This document shows, one piece after another, positions 1 through 10,078 of a stretch of DNA of 64,000 nt. Numbering within the stretch: position 1 is the stretch's first letter; every line of letters begins with the position of its first letter. This DNA comes from Methyloversatilis universalis EHg5 (GTDB lineage: Bacteria; Pseudomonadota; Gammaproteobacteria; Burkholderiales; Rhodocyclaceae). The stretch spans positions 365,241 through 429,240 of the forward strand of contig NZ_KB900539.1 in the NCBI RefSeq assembly GCF_000378945.1. Reading direction: 5' to 3'. Made by a program: the position numbers and the translations under genes. The notes below the pieces were generated by a model. That model had not been told where the DNA came from. It saw nothing but the letters and a program-made list of their open reading frames with translations, and did not search any database.

Positions 1-311
1 GTGCGCAGCGCTTCGTGGCGGGTGACCAGTGCGTCGAGCGCGGCCTGCAGCGCGGCCGTGTCCAGTGCGCCTTCAAGCTGCCAGCGGCGCACTGCGTGGT
101 GCAGCGTGCCGGTTTCCGGCCACTGTTCCAGCAGCCACATGCGGGTCTGGGTGTAACTGGCCGGGAACAGCTGTGCCTGCCGGCCATCGTCCAGCGTCTG
201 GCCGGGCGTGCGGGCCTGTGCCCAGGGGCCTGCGCGCAGCGTGTCCGGTCGCGCGCGCGCGCGCAGTGCTTCAAGCTGGCGTGGGCTGAGCTGCCCGGAG
301 CGGCCGGTCAT
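1..311 (-). CDS. Nonribosomal peptide synthetase, N-terminal condensation domain (partial, cut by window edge)
   Basis: Reading leftward from an ATG at 309-311, the frame stays open to the window edge (about 103 residues). After a basic lead of some 45 residues comes PASYTQTRMWLLEQ, which matches the start of NRPS condensation domains (consensus LSxAQxRLWFL). HHAVRRWQLEGALDTAAL and ALVTRHEALR follow, the usual first core motifs of that domain. Condensation domains join two carrier-bound acyl or aminoacyl groups. The gene lies 12 bases downstream of the ligase-carrier gene on the same strand, so the two are probably cotranscribed and the upstream carrier may feed this domain. The catalytic HHxxxDG motif lies outside the window, so activity cannot be judged. 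Confidence 0.8.
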   Translation of the reverse strand, partial: MTGRSGQLSPRQLEALRARARPDTLRAGPWAQARTPGQTLDDGRQAQLFPASYTQTRMWLLEQWPETGTLHHAVRRWQLEGALDTAALQAALDALVTRHEALR

Positions 312-323
312 CGGGCTGACTCC

Positions 324-2135
324 TCAGGCTGCGTTGGCGTTGCCGTCCGCGGCGCCGATCAGCGCTTCCAGTTCGGCCACCAGCGCGCCGCCCATCTGTT
401 CGCGCAGCGCCCGCGCCAGTTCGGCGATGGTCGGGTGGCGGAACAGCAGCGTGGTCGGCAGATCGACCGGCAGCAGTTCGGTGACCCGCGCCACCACCCG
501 CACCGCCTTCAGCGAATCGCCGCCGAGTGCGAAGAAGTTGTCGTGGATGCCGGGCGATGCGTTGTCCAGGACCGCTTCCCAGGCCTGGGCCAGCACCCGC
601 TCGACCACGTCGCGCGGCATTTCACGCGGCGAGCGGCGGGCGGACGCGAGGCGCTCGGCCATGCCGATGCGCTGCATCTTGCCGGTCGCACCCTTCGGGA
701 TTTCATCGACCAGCAGCAGTTCGCTCGGCACCTTGAAGTCGGCCAGCAGGGTGAACAGGTGGGCGCGCAGCCCGGCGGCGTCGGTCAGCGCGTGCGGGCG
801 CAGCACCACCGCCGCCGCGACGTCCTCGCCCAGCGTGGCGTGCGGCACCGCAAAGGCGAGCGCCTGCGCGACATCCGGGTGGCCGAGCAGCACTTCGTCG
901 ATTTCGCGCGGCGTGATCTTCTCGCCGCCGCGGTTGATCATTTCCTTGAGCCGGCCGGTGATGAACAGATAGCCGTCGGCGTCGAAATAGCCTTCGTCGC
1001 CGGTGCGGAACCAGTCGCCGCTGAAAGCGCTGCGGTTCGCGTCCGGATTGGCGTGGTAGCCGTGCATCACGTTGGGTCCGCGGATCGCGATCTCGCCTCG
1101 CACGCCGGCATCCAGCTCGGCGCCGGCAGGGTCGAGGATGGTCATGTTCGGCCCGGCTGGGCGGCCGACCGAACCCGGCTTGCGCGGCTGCGGCGGCAGC
1201 GGGTTGCTGGCCATCTGGTGCGCCGCTTCGGTCATGCCATAGGCTTCGACCACCGGGCAGCCGAAGTGCGCTTCGAGCGCGGACAGCGTGGCCGGGGCCA
1301 GCGCGGCGGAAGACGAACGGATGAAGCGCAGCGGCCGGGCCGGCCGGCGTTCGCCGGCGGCGGCCAGCACCGCCTGGTGCATGGTGGGCACCGCGGTGTA
1401 CCAGGTGGCGCCGCAGGCATCCATCCAGTCGAAGAAGGCCGGCAGCTGCAGGCCGGGCGCGCACACGGTACGGCCACCGGCGGCCAGCGGGGCCAGCAGG
1501 CCGGCCACCAGCCCGTGTATGTGGAACAGCGGCATCGCGTTCAGTGCGCAGTCGTCCGCGCCCAGCGCCAGCGATGCGGCCACGTGCTTCATCGATGCGG
1601 CGAGATTGGCTTGACTGAGCGGCACCTGCTTCGGGCGTGAGGTGGTGCCCGAGGTGTGCAGCACCAGCGCGATATCGTCCGGCGATGCGTTGTCGGCGAA
1701 TGCGGCGCTGTCGTCCGCACACAGGCCGGTGTCGACCTCGATCAGCGGCAGGCCGCGCGCCTGCGCCACTTCGCGGGCCAGTGCCGGGCTGTCCGGCGTC
1801 ACCACGATGGCGCGCACCGCCAGATCGTCGATGTAGAAGTCGAATTCGCTGCGCGGGTACTGAGGGTTGAGCGGTGCGCAGGCGGCCGCCGACAGCGTGC
1901 CCAGCACCGCCAGTGCCATGTCCGGCCCGTTCGGCGCGATCACCGCGACCCGGTCCTCGCGCGCAATGCCCAGCGCCCGCAGGCGGGCAGCGACCGCACG
2001 CATGCCGGCGGCCAGGCCTGCGCGCGTGACGGTGCGGCCATCGGCAGCGAGCAGCGCGGCCTGCCGGCCATCGGTGTCGGCATGGGTGCGGAGCAGGGCG
2101 GTAACGGTGAGCGCGGTAGGCGAGGCGAAGGACAT
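324..2135 (-). CDS. AMP-dependent acyl/aryl-acid ligase fused to a C-terminal carrier (PCP/ACP) domain
   Basis: 603 residues from the ATG at 2135, preceded by AAGG five bases upstream; a longer reading to 2225 has no such site and a charged, unconserved head. The ANL adenylation domain fills residues 1-510: ATP loop LHTSGTTSRPK, YGMTEAAHQM, GDWFRTGDEGYF and the hinge/lysine region GRLKEMINRGGEKI. A C-terminal carrier domain follows, with FFALGGDSLKAV carrying the phosphopantetheine serine (about Ser541). The enzyme should activate a carboxylic acid as the adenylate and load it on its own carrier. It is the likely starter module for the NRPS gene immediately downstream. The acid substrate cannot be read from the sequence. 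Confidence 0.88.
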   Translation of the reverse strand: MSFASPTALTVTALLRTHADTDGRQAALLAADGRTVTRAGLAAGMRAVAARLRALGIAREDRVAVIAPNGPDMALAVLGTLSAAACAPLNPQYPRSEFDFYIDDLAVRAIVVTPDSPALAREVAQARGLPLIEVDTGLCADDSAAFADNASPDDIALVLHTSGTTSRPKQVPLSQANLAASMKHVAASLALGADDCALNAMPLFHIHGLVAGLLAPLAAGGRTVCAPGLQLPAFFDWMDACGATWYTAVPTMHQAVLAAAGERRPARPLRFIRSSSAALAPATLSALEAHFGCPVVEAYGMTEAAHQMASNPLPPQPRKPGSVGRPAGPNMTILDPAGAELDAGVRGEIAIRGPNVMHGYHANPDANRSAFSGDWFRTGDEGYFDADGYLFITGRLKEMINRGGEKITPREIDEVLLGHPDVAQALAFAVPHATLGEDVAAAVVLRPHALTDAAGLRAHLFTLLADFKVPSELLLVDEIPKGATGKMQRIGMAERLASARRSPREMPRDVVERVLAQAWEAVLDNASPGIHDNFFALGGDSLKAVRVVARVTELLPVDLPTTLLFRHPTIAELARALREQMGGALVAELEALIGAADGNANAA

Positions 2136-2357
2136 TGCGGCCTTTCTTGTTGTGTCGTGTTTCTGATGTTCGGACTGACGGCGTGCGGCGGCCTCCCCAG
2201 GCACGCCGCTTTCAACCTGCATCATAGGGGGGAGGCCGGTTACACCCTGTTAAATTTGCGGCTGCCAGACGCCATCTCGCCGTCCAGCGTGAGCTATTGC
2301 GCGGATAGTCGCGCCATCAGGTACCCTCGCCGGCCTGTTGTTCCGCTTTTTCCATCC

Positions 2358-4295
2358 ATGAGCGCGCCTGCCCTCGTTCCGAGCCCTGCCCTGCGTGTGC
2401 TGTCCATCGTCCCGCCGATGACGCAGCTGAACACGCCCTACCCGTCCACCGCCTATCTGACCGGCTTCCTGCGTTCGCGCGGCGTCGATGCGGTGCAGGC
2501 GGATCTGGCGCTGGAACTGGTGCTGGATCTGCTGTCGCGCGACGGGCTGGCCACGCTGCGTGACGCCTGCGAGGCGCTGCCGCACAAGAAGCGGCCGCAC
2601 GCGGCGGCCAGTTTCGCGGCGCAGTACCCGCGCTATGCGCAGACCATGGCGGCGACGCTGGCTTTCCTGCAGGGGCGCGACCCGACGCTGGCGCACCGCA
2701 TCGCGTCGCGCGGCTTCCTGCCCGAAGGCCCGCGCTTCGAATCGCTGGAGGTCTATATCGACCCGGAGGGCGGCGATCCGCTGGGCTGGGCCTTCGGTGC
2801 GCTGGGCGTGCAGGACCGCGCGCGCCACTTCGCGACGCTCTATCTGAACGACGTGGCGGACGCGATCCGCGAGGCGCTGGACCCACGGTTCGAATTCGTC
2901 CGCTACGCCGAATCGCTGGCGCAGAGCCAGCCCAGCTTCGATCCGCTGGCGCAGGCGCTGGCGGCAGCGCCGACTGCGGTCGACCGCGCGCTCGACCGTC
3001 TGACCCGCGCCGCTCTGGAACGCCACCGGCCGCAGGTCGTGCTGCTGTCGGTGCCCTTTCCCGGCTCGGTGTACGCCGCCTTCCGCATCGCGCAGACGGT
3101 GAAGGCGGTCAACCCCGCCATCGTGACCGTGCTCGGCGGCGGTTACGCCAACACCGAACTGCGCGAACTGGCCGAGCCGCGGGTGTTCGATTTCTTCGAC
3201 TACGTAACGCTGGACGCCGGCGAGCGGCCGCTGCTCGCGCTGCTCGACCATCTGGCCGGCCGCCGTTCGCGGCAGCGACTGGTGCGCACCTTCCTGCGCG
3301 AGGCGGATGGGGACGAGGGCGCAGGCGCTGTGCGCTACGTGAATTTCGCTGAGCCGGACGTGCCGTTCGAGGAAGTCGGCACGCCGACCTGGGACGGCCT
3401 GCCGCTGGACCGCTACCTGTCGCTGCTGGACATGCTCAACCCGATGCACCGGCTGTGGTCGGACGGGCGCTGGAACAAGCTCACGGTGGCGCACGGCTGC
3501 TACTGGAAGAAGTGCAGCTTCTGCGACGTGAGCCTGGACTACATTTCGCGCTATGACGCGGCCAGCGCCACCGTGCTGGCCGACCGCATCGAAGCCATCG
3601 TCGCCGAAACCGGGCAGACCGGCTTTCACTTCGTCGACGAGGCCGCACCGCCGAAATCGCTGCGCGCGCTGGCGACCGAACTGCGCCGGCGCGACCTCAG
3701 CATTTCATGGTGGGGCAATATCCGCTTCGAAAAGTCCTTCACGCCCGAGCTGTGCGCAGAACTGGCCGACAGCGGCTGCATCGCCATGTCCGGCGGGCTG
3801 GAGGTGGCGAGCGACCGGCTGCTCAAGCTGATGAAGAAGGGCGTGTCGGTGGAGCAGGTGGCGCGGGTGACCCGCGGCTTCGCCGACGCCGGCATCCTGG
3901 TGCACGCCTACCTGATGTACGGCTTCCCGACACAGACCGTGCAGGACACGGTCGACGCGCTGGAATACGTACGCCAGCTGTTCGAGCACGGCTGCATACA
4001 GAGCGGTTTCTTCCACCGCTTCGCCTGTACCGTGCATTCGCCGGTCGGGCTGAATCCGGAGGAATACGGCGTCACGCTGCAGCCGCTGCCGCCGGTCACC
4101 TTCGCGAAGAACGATGTCGGTTTCACCGATCCGACCGGTACCGACCACGACGCGATGGGCGTGGCGCTGAACAAGGCGCTGTACAACTACATGCACGGCA
4201 TCGGCCTGGACGAGGACGTGCGCAGCTGGTTCGGCGGCCGCGTGCCGAAGACGCGCGTGCCGCACCACTTCATCGAGCGCGCGCTGCACGGCTGA
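2358..4295 (+). CDS. B12-binding-type radical SAM protein
   Basis: 645 residues from the ATG at 2358. The N-terminal part (about 20-290) has the layout of a cobalamin-binding radical SAM head: VLSIVPPMTQLNTPYPSTAY, then VVLLSVPFPGSVYAAFRIAQ and VTVLGGGYANTELRE. The radical SAM core follows, with the cluster motif HGCYWKKCSFCDVS. Its spacing is CX4CX2C rather than CX3CX2C, a variant I recall from some B12-SAM groups. Later segments include FHFVDEAAPPKSLRAL, MSGGLEVASDRLLKLMKKG and AYLMYGFPTQT, usual for this core. Such enzymes use cobalamin and SAM for methylations or rearrangements. The gene is transcribed away from the ligase-NRPS pair, 222 bases apart, and may belong to the same natural-product cluster. 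Substrate unknown. Confidence 0.85.
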   Translation: MSAPALVPSPALRVLSIVPPMTQLNTPYPSTAYLTGFLRSRGVDAVQADLALELVLDLLSRDGLATLRDACEALPHKKRPHAAASFAAQYPRYAQTMAATLAFLQGRDPTLAHRIASRGFLPEGPRFESLEVYIDPEGGDPLGWAFGALGVQDRARHFATLYLNDVADAIREALDPRFEFVRYAESLAQSQPSFDPLAQALAAAPTAVDRALDRLTRAALERHRPQVVLLSVPFPGSVYAAFRIAQTVKAVNPAIVTVLGGGYANTELRELAEPRVFDFFDYVTLDAGERPLLALLDHLAGRRSRQRLVRTFLREADGDEGAGAVRYVNFAEPDVPFEEVGTPTWDGLPLDRYLSLLDMLNPMHRLWSDGRWNKLTVAHGCYWKKCSFCDVSLDYISRYDAASATVLADRIEAIVAETGQTGFHFVDEAAPPKSLRALATELRRRDLSISWWGNIRFEKSFTPELCAELADSGCIAMSGGLEVASDRLLKLMKKGVSVEQVARVTRGFADAGILVHAYLMYGFPTQTVQDTVDALEYVRQLFEHGCIQSGFFHRFACTVHSPVGLNPEEYGVTLQPLPPVTFAKNDVGFTDPTGTDHDAMGVALNKALYNYMHGIGLDEDVRSWFGGRVPKTRVPHHFIERALHG

Positions 4296-4308
4296 GCCGT
4301 GCAGCGCG
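4280..4308. terminator. Perfect 13-bp hairpin with the TGA stop codon as its loop
   Basis: The arms 4280-4292 and 4296-4308 are exact reverse complements, and the three-base loop is the stop codon of the radical SAM gene. It lies between two convergent genes (ends at 4295 and 4315) and looks like a shared, bidirectional 3'-end hairpin. No T-run follows on either strand, so factor-independent termination is not certain. Confidence 0.6.
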
Positions 4309-4314
4309 GCCGGG

Positions 4315-5511
4315 TCAGCCGAATACCGGCACCGGCGCGAAGCGCCCCTTCAGCACCTGGTCGGCCGCGCCGAGCTTCAGCCAGCCGTCGATCGCGCTGG
4401 CATAGGCGTGGCGGAAGTCGGTGGTGTGCACCAGATTGCCGCCGGCATCGAGCACGCCGAGATCGGACGGCGTGCCGTAGTGGCCGCCCTTGACCGCCTT
4501 GCCGGCAAAGAACATGACGTTGGCGGTGCCGTGGTCGGTGCCCAGGCTGGTGTTTTCGGCGGCGCGGCGGCCGAATTCCGAAAAGATGAGCAGGCTCACC
4601 CGGTCGGCCTGGCCCAGTCTTTCCATGTCGCGAAGGAAGCCGCTGATCGAATCCGCAGTGTAGGTGAGCAGGCGCTGGTGCAGGTCCGGCTGCTGCACGT
4701 GGGTGTCGAAGGCATTGTTGCGATAGCCGGCGTAGTAGAGCCGCGCCGGCAGGCCGGCGGCGATGCAGGCGGCCACCTTGGGCAGGCCGAGCGGAACGAT
4801 GCCGTAGTCGATCGGCGTCTTGTAGCGCGACCAGGCTTCGCGCACCGCCAGCGACGATTCGCGCGCGCTCACCGCCACCTGTTCGAGGAAGCGGCGCGAA
4901 GGGTTGTCGGTGCTGGCCACCGTCACGTCGTCGAGCAGCGCGCGTTCTTCGTGCAGCGCGCTGCGCATGAAACGCTCCGGGTCGTCGAACACCACCGGCG
5001 TATGCACCCTGCTGCGCACCGCCAGCGACTGCGTGCTGTCGATGTTGAGCACATAGTTGGGCGTGGGCTGGGGCGACATGGTGTCGGCCAGGCGGCCGAC
5101 CCAGCCGTAGTCGTCGCCGCTGTTCGGCGTGGCCGTATGCCAGTAGGCCATGGACGTGAAGTGAGAGAACGACGGATTGTCGTAGCCGCAGCCATGCACG
5201 ATGGCGAGCTGCCCGTCCTTCCACAGCCGCTCGAAGCCGGCCAGGCCCGTGTTGAAGCCGAAGCGCTCGTCCAGCCTGCGCAGTTTGTCCGGCCGGATGC
5301 CGATATTGGGGCGCAGCCGGTAGTAGCGGTCGTCGGCGTAGGGCACGACCGTGTTCAGGCCGTCGTTGCCGCCGGACATTTCGAACACCACCAGGATGCG
5401 GTTGTCCGCTTCGGCCGCAGCCGCGGCGCGGGCGATGGTGCCGAACAGGCCGGGCACGAACAGGCCGGCGGAAGCTTTCAGGATGCGGCGGCGGGTGTGG
5501 TCTGTACTCAT
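4315..5511 (-). CDS. DUF1501 family secreted protein (Tat substrate)
   Basis: 398 residues. The N terminus TRRRILKASAGLFVPGLFG is a twin-arginine signal peptide, so the protein is probably exported folded. The rest fits the DUF1501 family, which has a sulfatase/alkaline-phosphatase-like fold: VVFEMSGGNDGLNTVVPY near the start, HGCGYDNPSFSHFTSMAYWHT in the middle, and SLLIFSEFGRRAAENTSLGTDHGTAN with the acidic and histidine residues typical of metal sites. The DUF1800 gene lies 47 bases upstream on the same strand. DUF1501 and DUF1800 genes commonly occur as a pair; their biochemical role is unknown. Family call firm, function open. Confidence 0.88.
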   Translation of the reverse strand: MSTDHTRRRILKASAGLFVPGLFGTIARAAAAAEADNRILVVFEMSGGNDGLNTVVPYADDRYYRLRPNIGIRPDKLRRLDERFGFNTGLAGFERLWKDGQLAIVHGCGYDNPSFSHFTSMAYWHTATPNSGDDYGWVGRLADTMSPQPTPNYVLNIDSTQSLAVRSRVHTPVVFDDPERFMRSALHEERALLDDVTVASTDNPSRRFLEQVAVSARESSLAVREAWSRYKTPIDYGIVPLGLPKVAACIAAGLPARLYYAGYRNNAFDTHVQQPDLHQRLLTYTADSISGFLRDMERLGQADRVSLLIFSEFGRRAAENTSLGTDHGTANVMFFAGKAVKGGHYGTPSDLGVLDAGGNLVHTTDFRHAYASAIDGWLKLGAADQVLKGRFAPVPVFG

Positions 5512-5558
5512 GGTGCGGACTCCGGTGCGTTCAGGCTGTGTCGGTGCGTGGAGGCGGG

Positions 5559-7394
5559 TCAGCCCAGCTGGTACTCGGGGCGGCTCAGCAGCAGGTGCAG
5601 CAGCACGCGCAGCGGATCTTCGGCGTAGCTGGCGGCGGCTTTCAGGTCGGCGGTGCCCAGTTCCTTCTGCAGGAAGGCGGACAGCTTGCCGCGGGTGGCC
5701 GCGTCCAGCGGCACCGACAGGAAACGTCCTTCCAGATAGCCGACCGCCTGGTCCGGGGTGCGGCAGCCCGCGCCCAGCACCATGCCGGTCAGATCCAGCC
5801 GGGCCACGGTGCGCGGAATCGGCTTCACCCGTTCCACCGCCATCTGCCAGCCGCGGTAGCTGCCGTAGCGGGTGTTGAAATCCTCGTTGCGGTCGCCGTT
5901 CATCGTCGACATGGCCATCATTTCCATGCCGCCGGCACCGCCGCCCGGCTTGGTGGCGGTGGTCAGGTCCTGCCCGCTGCGCACCCGCTCGTGCAGGTCA
6001 CGGATTTCGTAGCCGGCCTGGGCCAGCGGGTAGCGGTCGCCCGGGATGTAGTTGATGTCCGGCAGCACCACGTCCAGCGCGAAGTTGCCGCGTTCCAGCA
6101 GCAGGCCCGGCGTGATCCAGCTGCGGCCCTGGGCCCAGCCGGCCACGGTGGGCGGATGCATCAGGCGCTGACCGAGCGCCGAGGTGGTTTCGTTGAAGTC
6201 GGGCACGCCCGGCACCTCGGCGAGCCCGAGCTTGCGGTAGGTCGACACCAGCAGTTCCACCGGCCCCTTGATACGGGTGGCCACCGATTCCGGCGCGTAG
6301 AAATCGCGCGACAGGAAAATGCTCTCAAGGAAGGGCGCTATCTCGTAATTGGCCGCCTTCAGCCGCCGGCCCAGTTCGGCCGCCAGCGCAGGATCGACGT
6401 CCTCGCGCACGAAGTGGCGGTACAGCTTGCTGGCCAGGAATTCCGGCGTGGCCGGCTGGTCGAGGATGATGTCGATCACCTGCACACCGTCGAAGCGACC
6501 GCGCCGGCCCAGCACCGCCTTGGCGCCGTCGTCGTGGCGGTCGGCGTCGATGTGGAAGGCGGTGCCGCGGAAATTCCAGCCGGTGAAGGCGCGCGCCGCT
6601 TCACGGATGTCCTGTTCGCCGTAATGGCCGACGCCCATGGTGAACAGCTCCATGATTTCACGGGCGAAGTTCTCGTTCGGCGCACCTTTCACATTCACCG
6701 CGGCATCGAGGAAGGCCAGCATGGCCGGGTCCTGCGCGACGCCGATCAGCAGGGTGCGGAAGTTGCCGAGCCCCTGCTTCTGGAACAGGTCGAGCTGGAT
6801 CAGCATCTTGCGGTAGTCGCGCACCTTCTCTTCGTTGGTGGCGAAATGGCCGTGCCAGAACAGGGCCATCCGCTCTTCCAGCGGCCGCGGCGAGGTGAGC
6901 ATGCGGTTGGCCCACCAGTAGGCGACGCGGTCGGTTTCAAGCCGGCTGGCGCGCAGCCAGTAGAAGAACTTGTTCACCACCGGCTGCATGCGGCGATTGC
7001 CGTCCTGCTTGACCTGCACGCCGAGCGCTTCGCCCTGGGCGCGTGCCAGATCGGTGGTGGCCGGCCGGCTGGCCGGGAAGGGATCCAGTCCGTCGTCGAA
7101 TACGCCGGAGTGCTCGAACGGCGGCAGCGTTGTCGCCGGCACGCCTTCGAAGCGCACCAGACGGCGCACTGCCTGCGCCGGGGTCAGTAGGGCCAGGGCA
7201 TCGACCTGTTCCGGCGTGCCACCGAAGCCGGCGCGCTCCAGCAGGTGAGCGGCGCGGGCGCGGTTCCAGTCCGCGGGCGCGATCGGGGCGAGGTCGCCGG
7301 CCCAGGGCGAGGCGGCGGCTGCGTAAGCGCTGCAGGCCATCACCGTGAGTGCGATCAGGCCGGACAGCCGCCGGCGGGAAGCGAAGGAGGACAT
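5559..7394 (-). CDS. DUF1800 family secreted protein
   Basis: 611 residues from the ATG at 7394, which has GGAG nine bases upstream; ATG 7403 is also in frame but overlaps that site. Residues 1-28 form a Sec signal peptide (arginine-rich start, hydrophobic LIALTVMACSAYAAAA). The mature part follows the DUF1800 pattern: RAAHLLERAGFGGTPEQVDAL, MALFWHGHFAT, ENFAREIMELFTMGVGHYGEQDI, REAARAFTGW, KLYRHFV and a C-terminal LLHLLLSRPEYQLG. It is the partner of the DUF1501 gene downstream and should act in the same, still unknown, periplasmic or surface process. Confidence 0.88.
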   Translation of the reverse strand: MSSFASRRRLSGLIALTVMACSAYAAAASPWAGDLAPIAPADWNRARAAHLLERAGFGGTPEQVDALALLTPAQAVRRLVRFEGVPATTLPPFEHSGVFDDGLDPFPASRPATTDLARAQGEALGVQVKQDGNRRMQPVVNKFFYWLRASRLETDRVAYWWANRMLTSPRPLEERMALFWHGHFATNEEKVRDYRKMLIQLDLFQKQGLGNFRTLLIGVAQDPAMLAFLDAAVNVKGAPNENFAREIMELFTMGVGHYGEQDIREAARAFTGWNFRGTAFHIDADRHDDGAKAVLGRRGRFDGVQVIDIILDQPATPEFLASKLYRHFVREDVDPALAAELGRRLKAANYEIAPFLESIFLSRDFYAPESVATRIKGPVELLVSTYRKLGLAEVPGVPDFNETTSALGQRLMHPPTVAGWAQGRSWITPGLLLERGNFALDVVLPDINYIPGDRYPLAQAGYEIRDLHERVRSGQDLTTATKPGGGAGGMEMMAMSTMNGDRNEDFNTRYGSYRGWQMAVERVKPIPRTVARLDLTGMVLGAGCRTPDQAVGYLEGRFLSVPLDAATRGKLSAFLQKELGTADLKAAASYAEDPLRVLLHLLLSRPEYQLG

Positions 7395-7596
7395 CGCGGA
7401 CATCTCCGGAAAGGATGCAGAAATATAGGGCGGGGCGCCGTCCGGCCTCACGTGCAATTTGCCCTGCGCCTCTAGGGATATTCTCGATTCCCGCCAGCGG
7501 GCGGCACCCGCTCCCGTTACCGGCTGGTGCTGGACGGTTTCTGGCGCGCTGGGTATGCTTTTTTCGACGCCCGCCCCGTGTAACCGGAGTTCTGCC

Positions 7597-8295
7597 GTGT
7601 CCACCGCATCCCTGGTCAGCATCCCGCTCAGTTCCCGCCTGCTGCGCACCATGCGCGACGTGGCCATCGACAACGCCCGCCAGCTGCTGCACGAAGCGCC
7701 CCTGCTGCTGCGTCACCACCACCATGCGCGTGCAGCGCTGCTGGCCCGGGTGGCGATCGAGGAGGTCGGGCGCGCGGTGCAGGCCTTCGACGCGCTTGGT
7801 CGCAACGTGACCGACGAAGCGGTGGCGATGCGGGTGAAGCTCAATTTCGAGGACTACCCGAAGCGCATGAATGCAGCGGTTTTTCCCTTGCTGCTGGAAG
7901 AGCCGCAGCGGCGCGACGAGGTGATGGCGCAGATCGACGACCTGATCGAAGCCGGCCAGAATCCGCGTGATCCGGCGCTGTATACCGGCGTCGATTCACT
8001 GACCGGCCGCGTCACCACGCCCAACGGCTCGATCGGCCCGGCGGCCGCTTCGCGCCGGGTCGCACTGGCGAAGGACATTTTCGCGCGTGGCGAAATGCTG
8101 GTGCTGTTCACGCCACCCAAGCTGCGCACCCGCGCCGAAGACCGCGCGTTCGCGCTGCGGCCGGGCGAACTGATCGCCGCCCGTCAGGGTGCGGAGGCGT
8201 GGGAGGTGTATATCGAAAACATCCGCGCCGGCGATGCGCGTTTCGATTCCGCACTGGACGAAATGCGCCGGCGCGCTGCGGACGGCGAGCGCTGA
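7597..8295 (+). CDS. AbiV/HEPN-like protein
   Basis: 232 residues from the GTG at 7597, with GGAG seven bases upstream; in-frame codons further upstream lack a binding site and read as unlike protein. Residues 10-55 (DVAIDNARQLLHEAPLLL followed by a histidine run, then LLARVAIEEVGRAVQAFDAL) resemble the HEPN fold of AbiV abortive-infection proteins, whose hallmark is a helix with LAxxAxEExGKA. The C-terminal half is all-helical or loop and I do not recognise it. AbiV proteins block phage development in Lactococcus, but chromosomal relatives are mostly uncharacterised. There is no toxin-antitoxin partner alongside: the upstream gene is divergent (DUF1800) and the downstream gene is convergent (ruvB). 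Role in defence is inference only. Confidence 0.55.
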   Translation: MSTASLVSIPLSSRLLRTMRDVAIDNARQLLHEAPLLLRHHHHARAALLARVAIEEVGRAVQAFDALGRNVTDEAVAMRVKLNFEDYPKRMNAAVFPLLLEEPQRRDEVMAQIDDLIEAGQNPRDPALYTGVDSLTGRVTTPNGSIGPAAASRRVALAKDIFARGEMLVLFTPPKLRTRAEDRAFALRPGELIAARQGAEAWEVYIENIRAGDARFDSALDEMRRRAADGER

Positions 8296-8305
8296 ACGGC
8301 CGCCG

Positions 8306-9373
<1,068 letters not shown>

Positions 9374-9387
9374 GATGCAGTCCTTCT

Positions 9388-10077
9388 TCAGACGTCCGAC
9401 GGGTTGATCCAGCGCCACTCGCCCGGCGCCAGATCGGCCGGCAGTTCCAGACTGCCGACCGCCACCCGGTGCAGCGCCTCGCAGCGGTTGCCGGCGGCGG
9501 CCACCATGCGTTTGACCTGGTGGTACTTGCCTTCGCCTATCGTGATGGCCAGCCGGTTCGCATCCAGCTGTTCGACCGCGTGCGCGGCCACCGACACGCC
9601 GGGCGCGTCGTTCAGTTCGACGCCGCCGCGCAGCGCGGCGAGCTGGGCGTCGTCCACCGGGTGCTTCGTCGTGGCGACATAGCGCTTCAGCACGCCGTGC
9701 TTGGGCGAAGTGAGCCGGTGGATGAACTGGCCGTCGTCGGTCAGCAGCAGCAGGCCGGTGGTGTCCTCGTCCAGCCGGCCGACGCACTGCACCGCGCGCA
9801 CCACCAGCGGCGAGGGCAGCAGCGCGAATACCGCCGGATGATGCTTGGGCTTCTGCGAACACTCGTAGCCGGTTGGCTTGTGCAGCATCACGTAGGCCTT
9901 CTCGTGATAGCGCCAGGCTTCACCGCTGACCGTGAATTCCAGACCTTCCGGGTCGAGTTCGACGAAGGGATCGTCGACCATTTCGCCGCCGACGGTGACG
10001 CGTTCGAGGCGTACCAGCGCGCGGCATTCGCGACGGGTGCCGAAGCCCTGGCTCTGCAGGATGCGTTCGAGTTGCAT
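9388..10077 (-). CDS. rsuA: 16S rRNA pseudouridine(516) synthase
   Basis: 229 residues from the ATG at 10077. An S4-like RNA-binding domain occupies residues 1-50 ([20 protein letters not shown]). The synthase domain carries [13 protein letters not shown], the catalytic-aspartate motif [17 protein letters not shown], then [11 protein letters not shown] and [19 protein letters not shown]. This arrangement is typical of RsuA/RluB/E/F enzymes; RsuA is the best match because of its size and S4 head, but RluE-like specificity cannot be excluded. The start lies one base after the stop of the upstream metallo-hydrolase gene (TGATATG), so the two are probably translationally coupled. Confidence 0.88.
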   Translation of the reverse strand: MQLERILQSQGFGTRRECRALVRLERVTVGGEMVDDPFVELDPEGLEFTVSGEAWRYHEKAYVMLHKPTGYECSQKPKHHPAVFALLPSPLVVRAVQCVGRLDEDTTGLLLLTDDGQFIHRLTSPKHGVLKRYVATTKHPVDDAQLAALRGGVELNDAPGVSVAAHAVEQLDANRLAITIGEGKYHQVKRMVAAAGNRCEALHRVAVGSLELPADLAPGEWRWINPSDV

Positions 10078-10078
10078 A

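Noticed and set aside
238-265. GC-alternating run near the left edge as a simple-sequence repeat
   Set aside because: It is a short Arg/Ala codon run inside the NRPS gene, not a tandem repeat of note.
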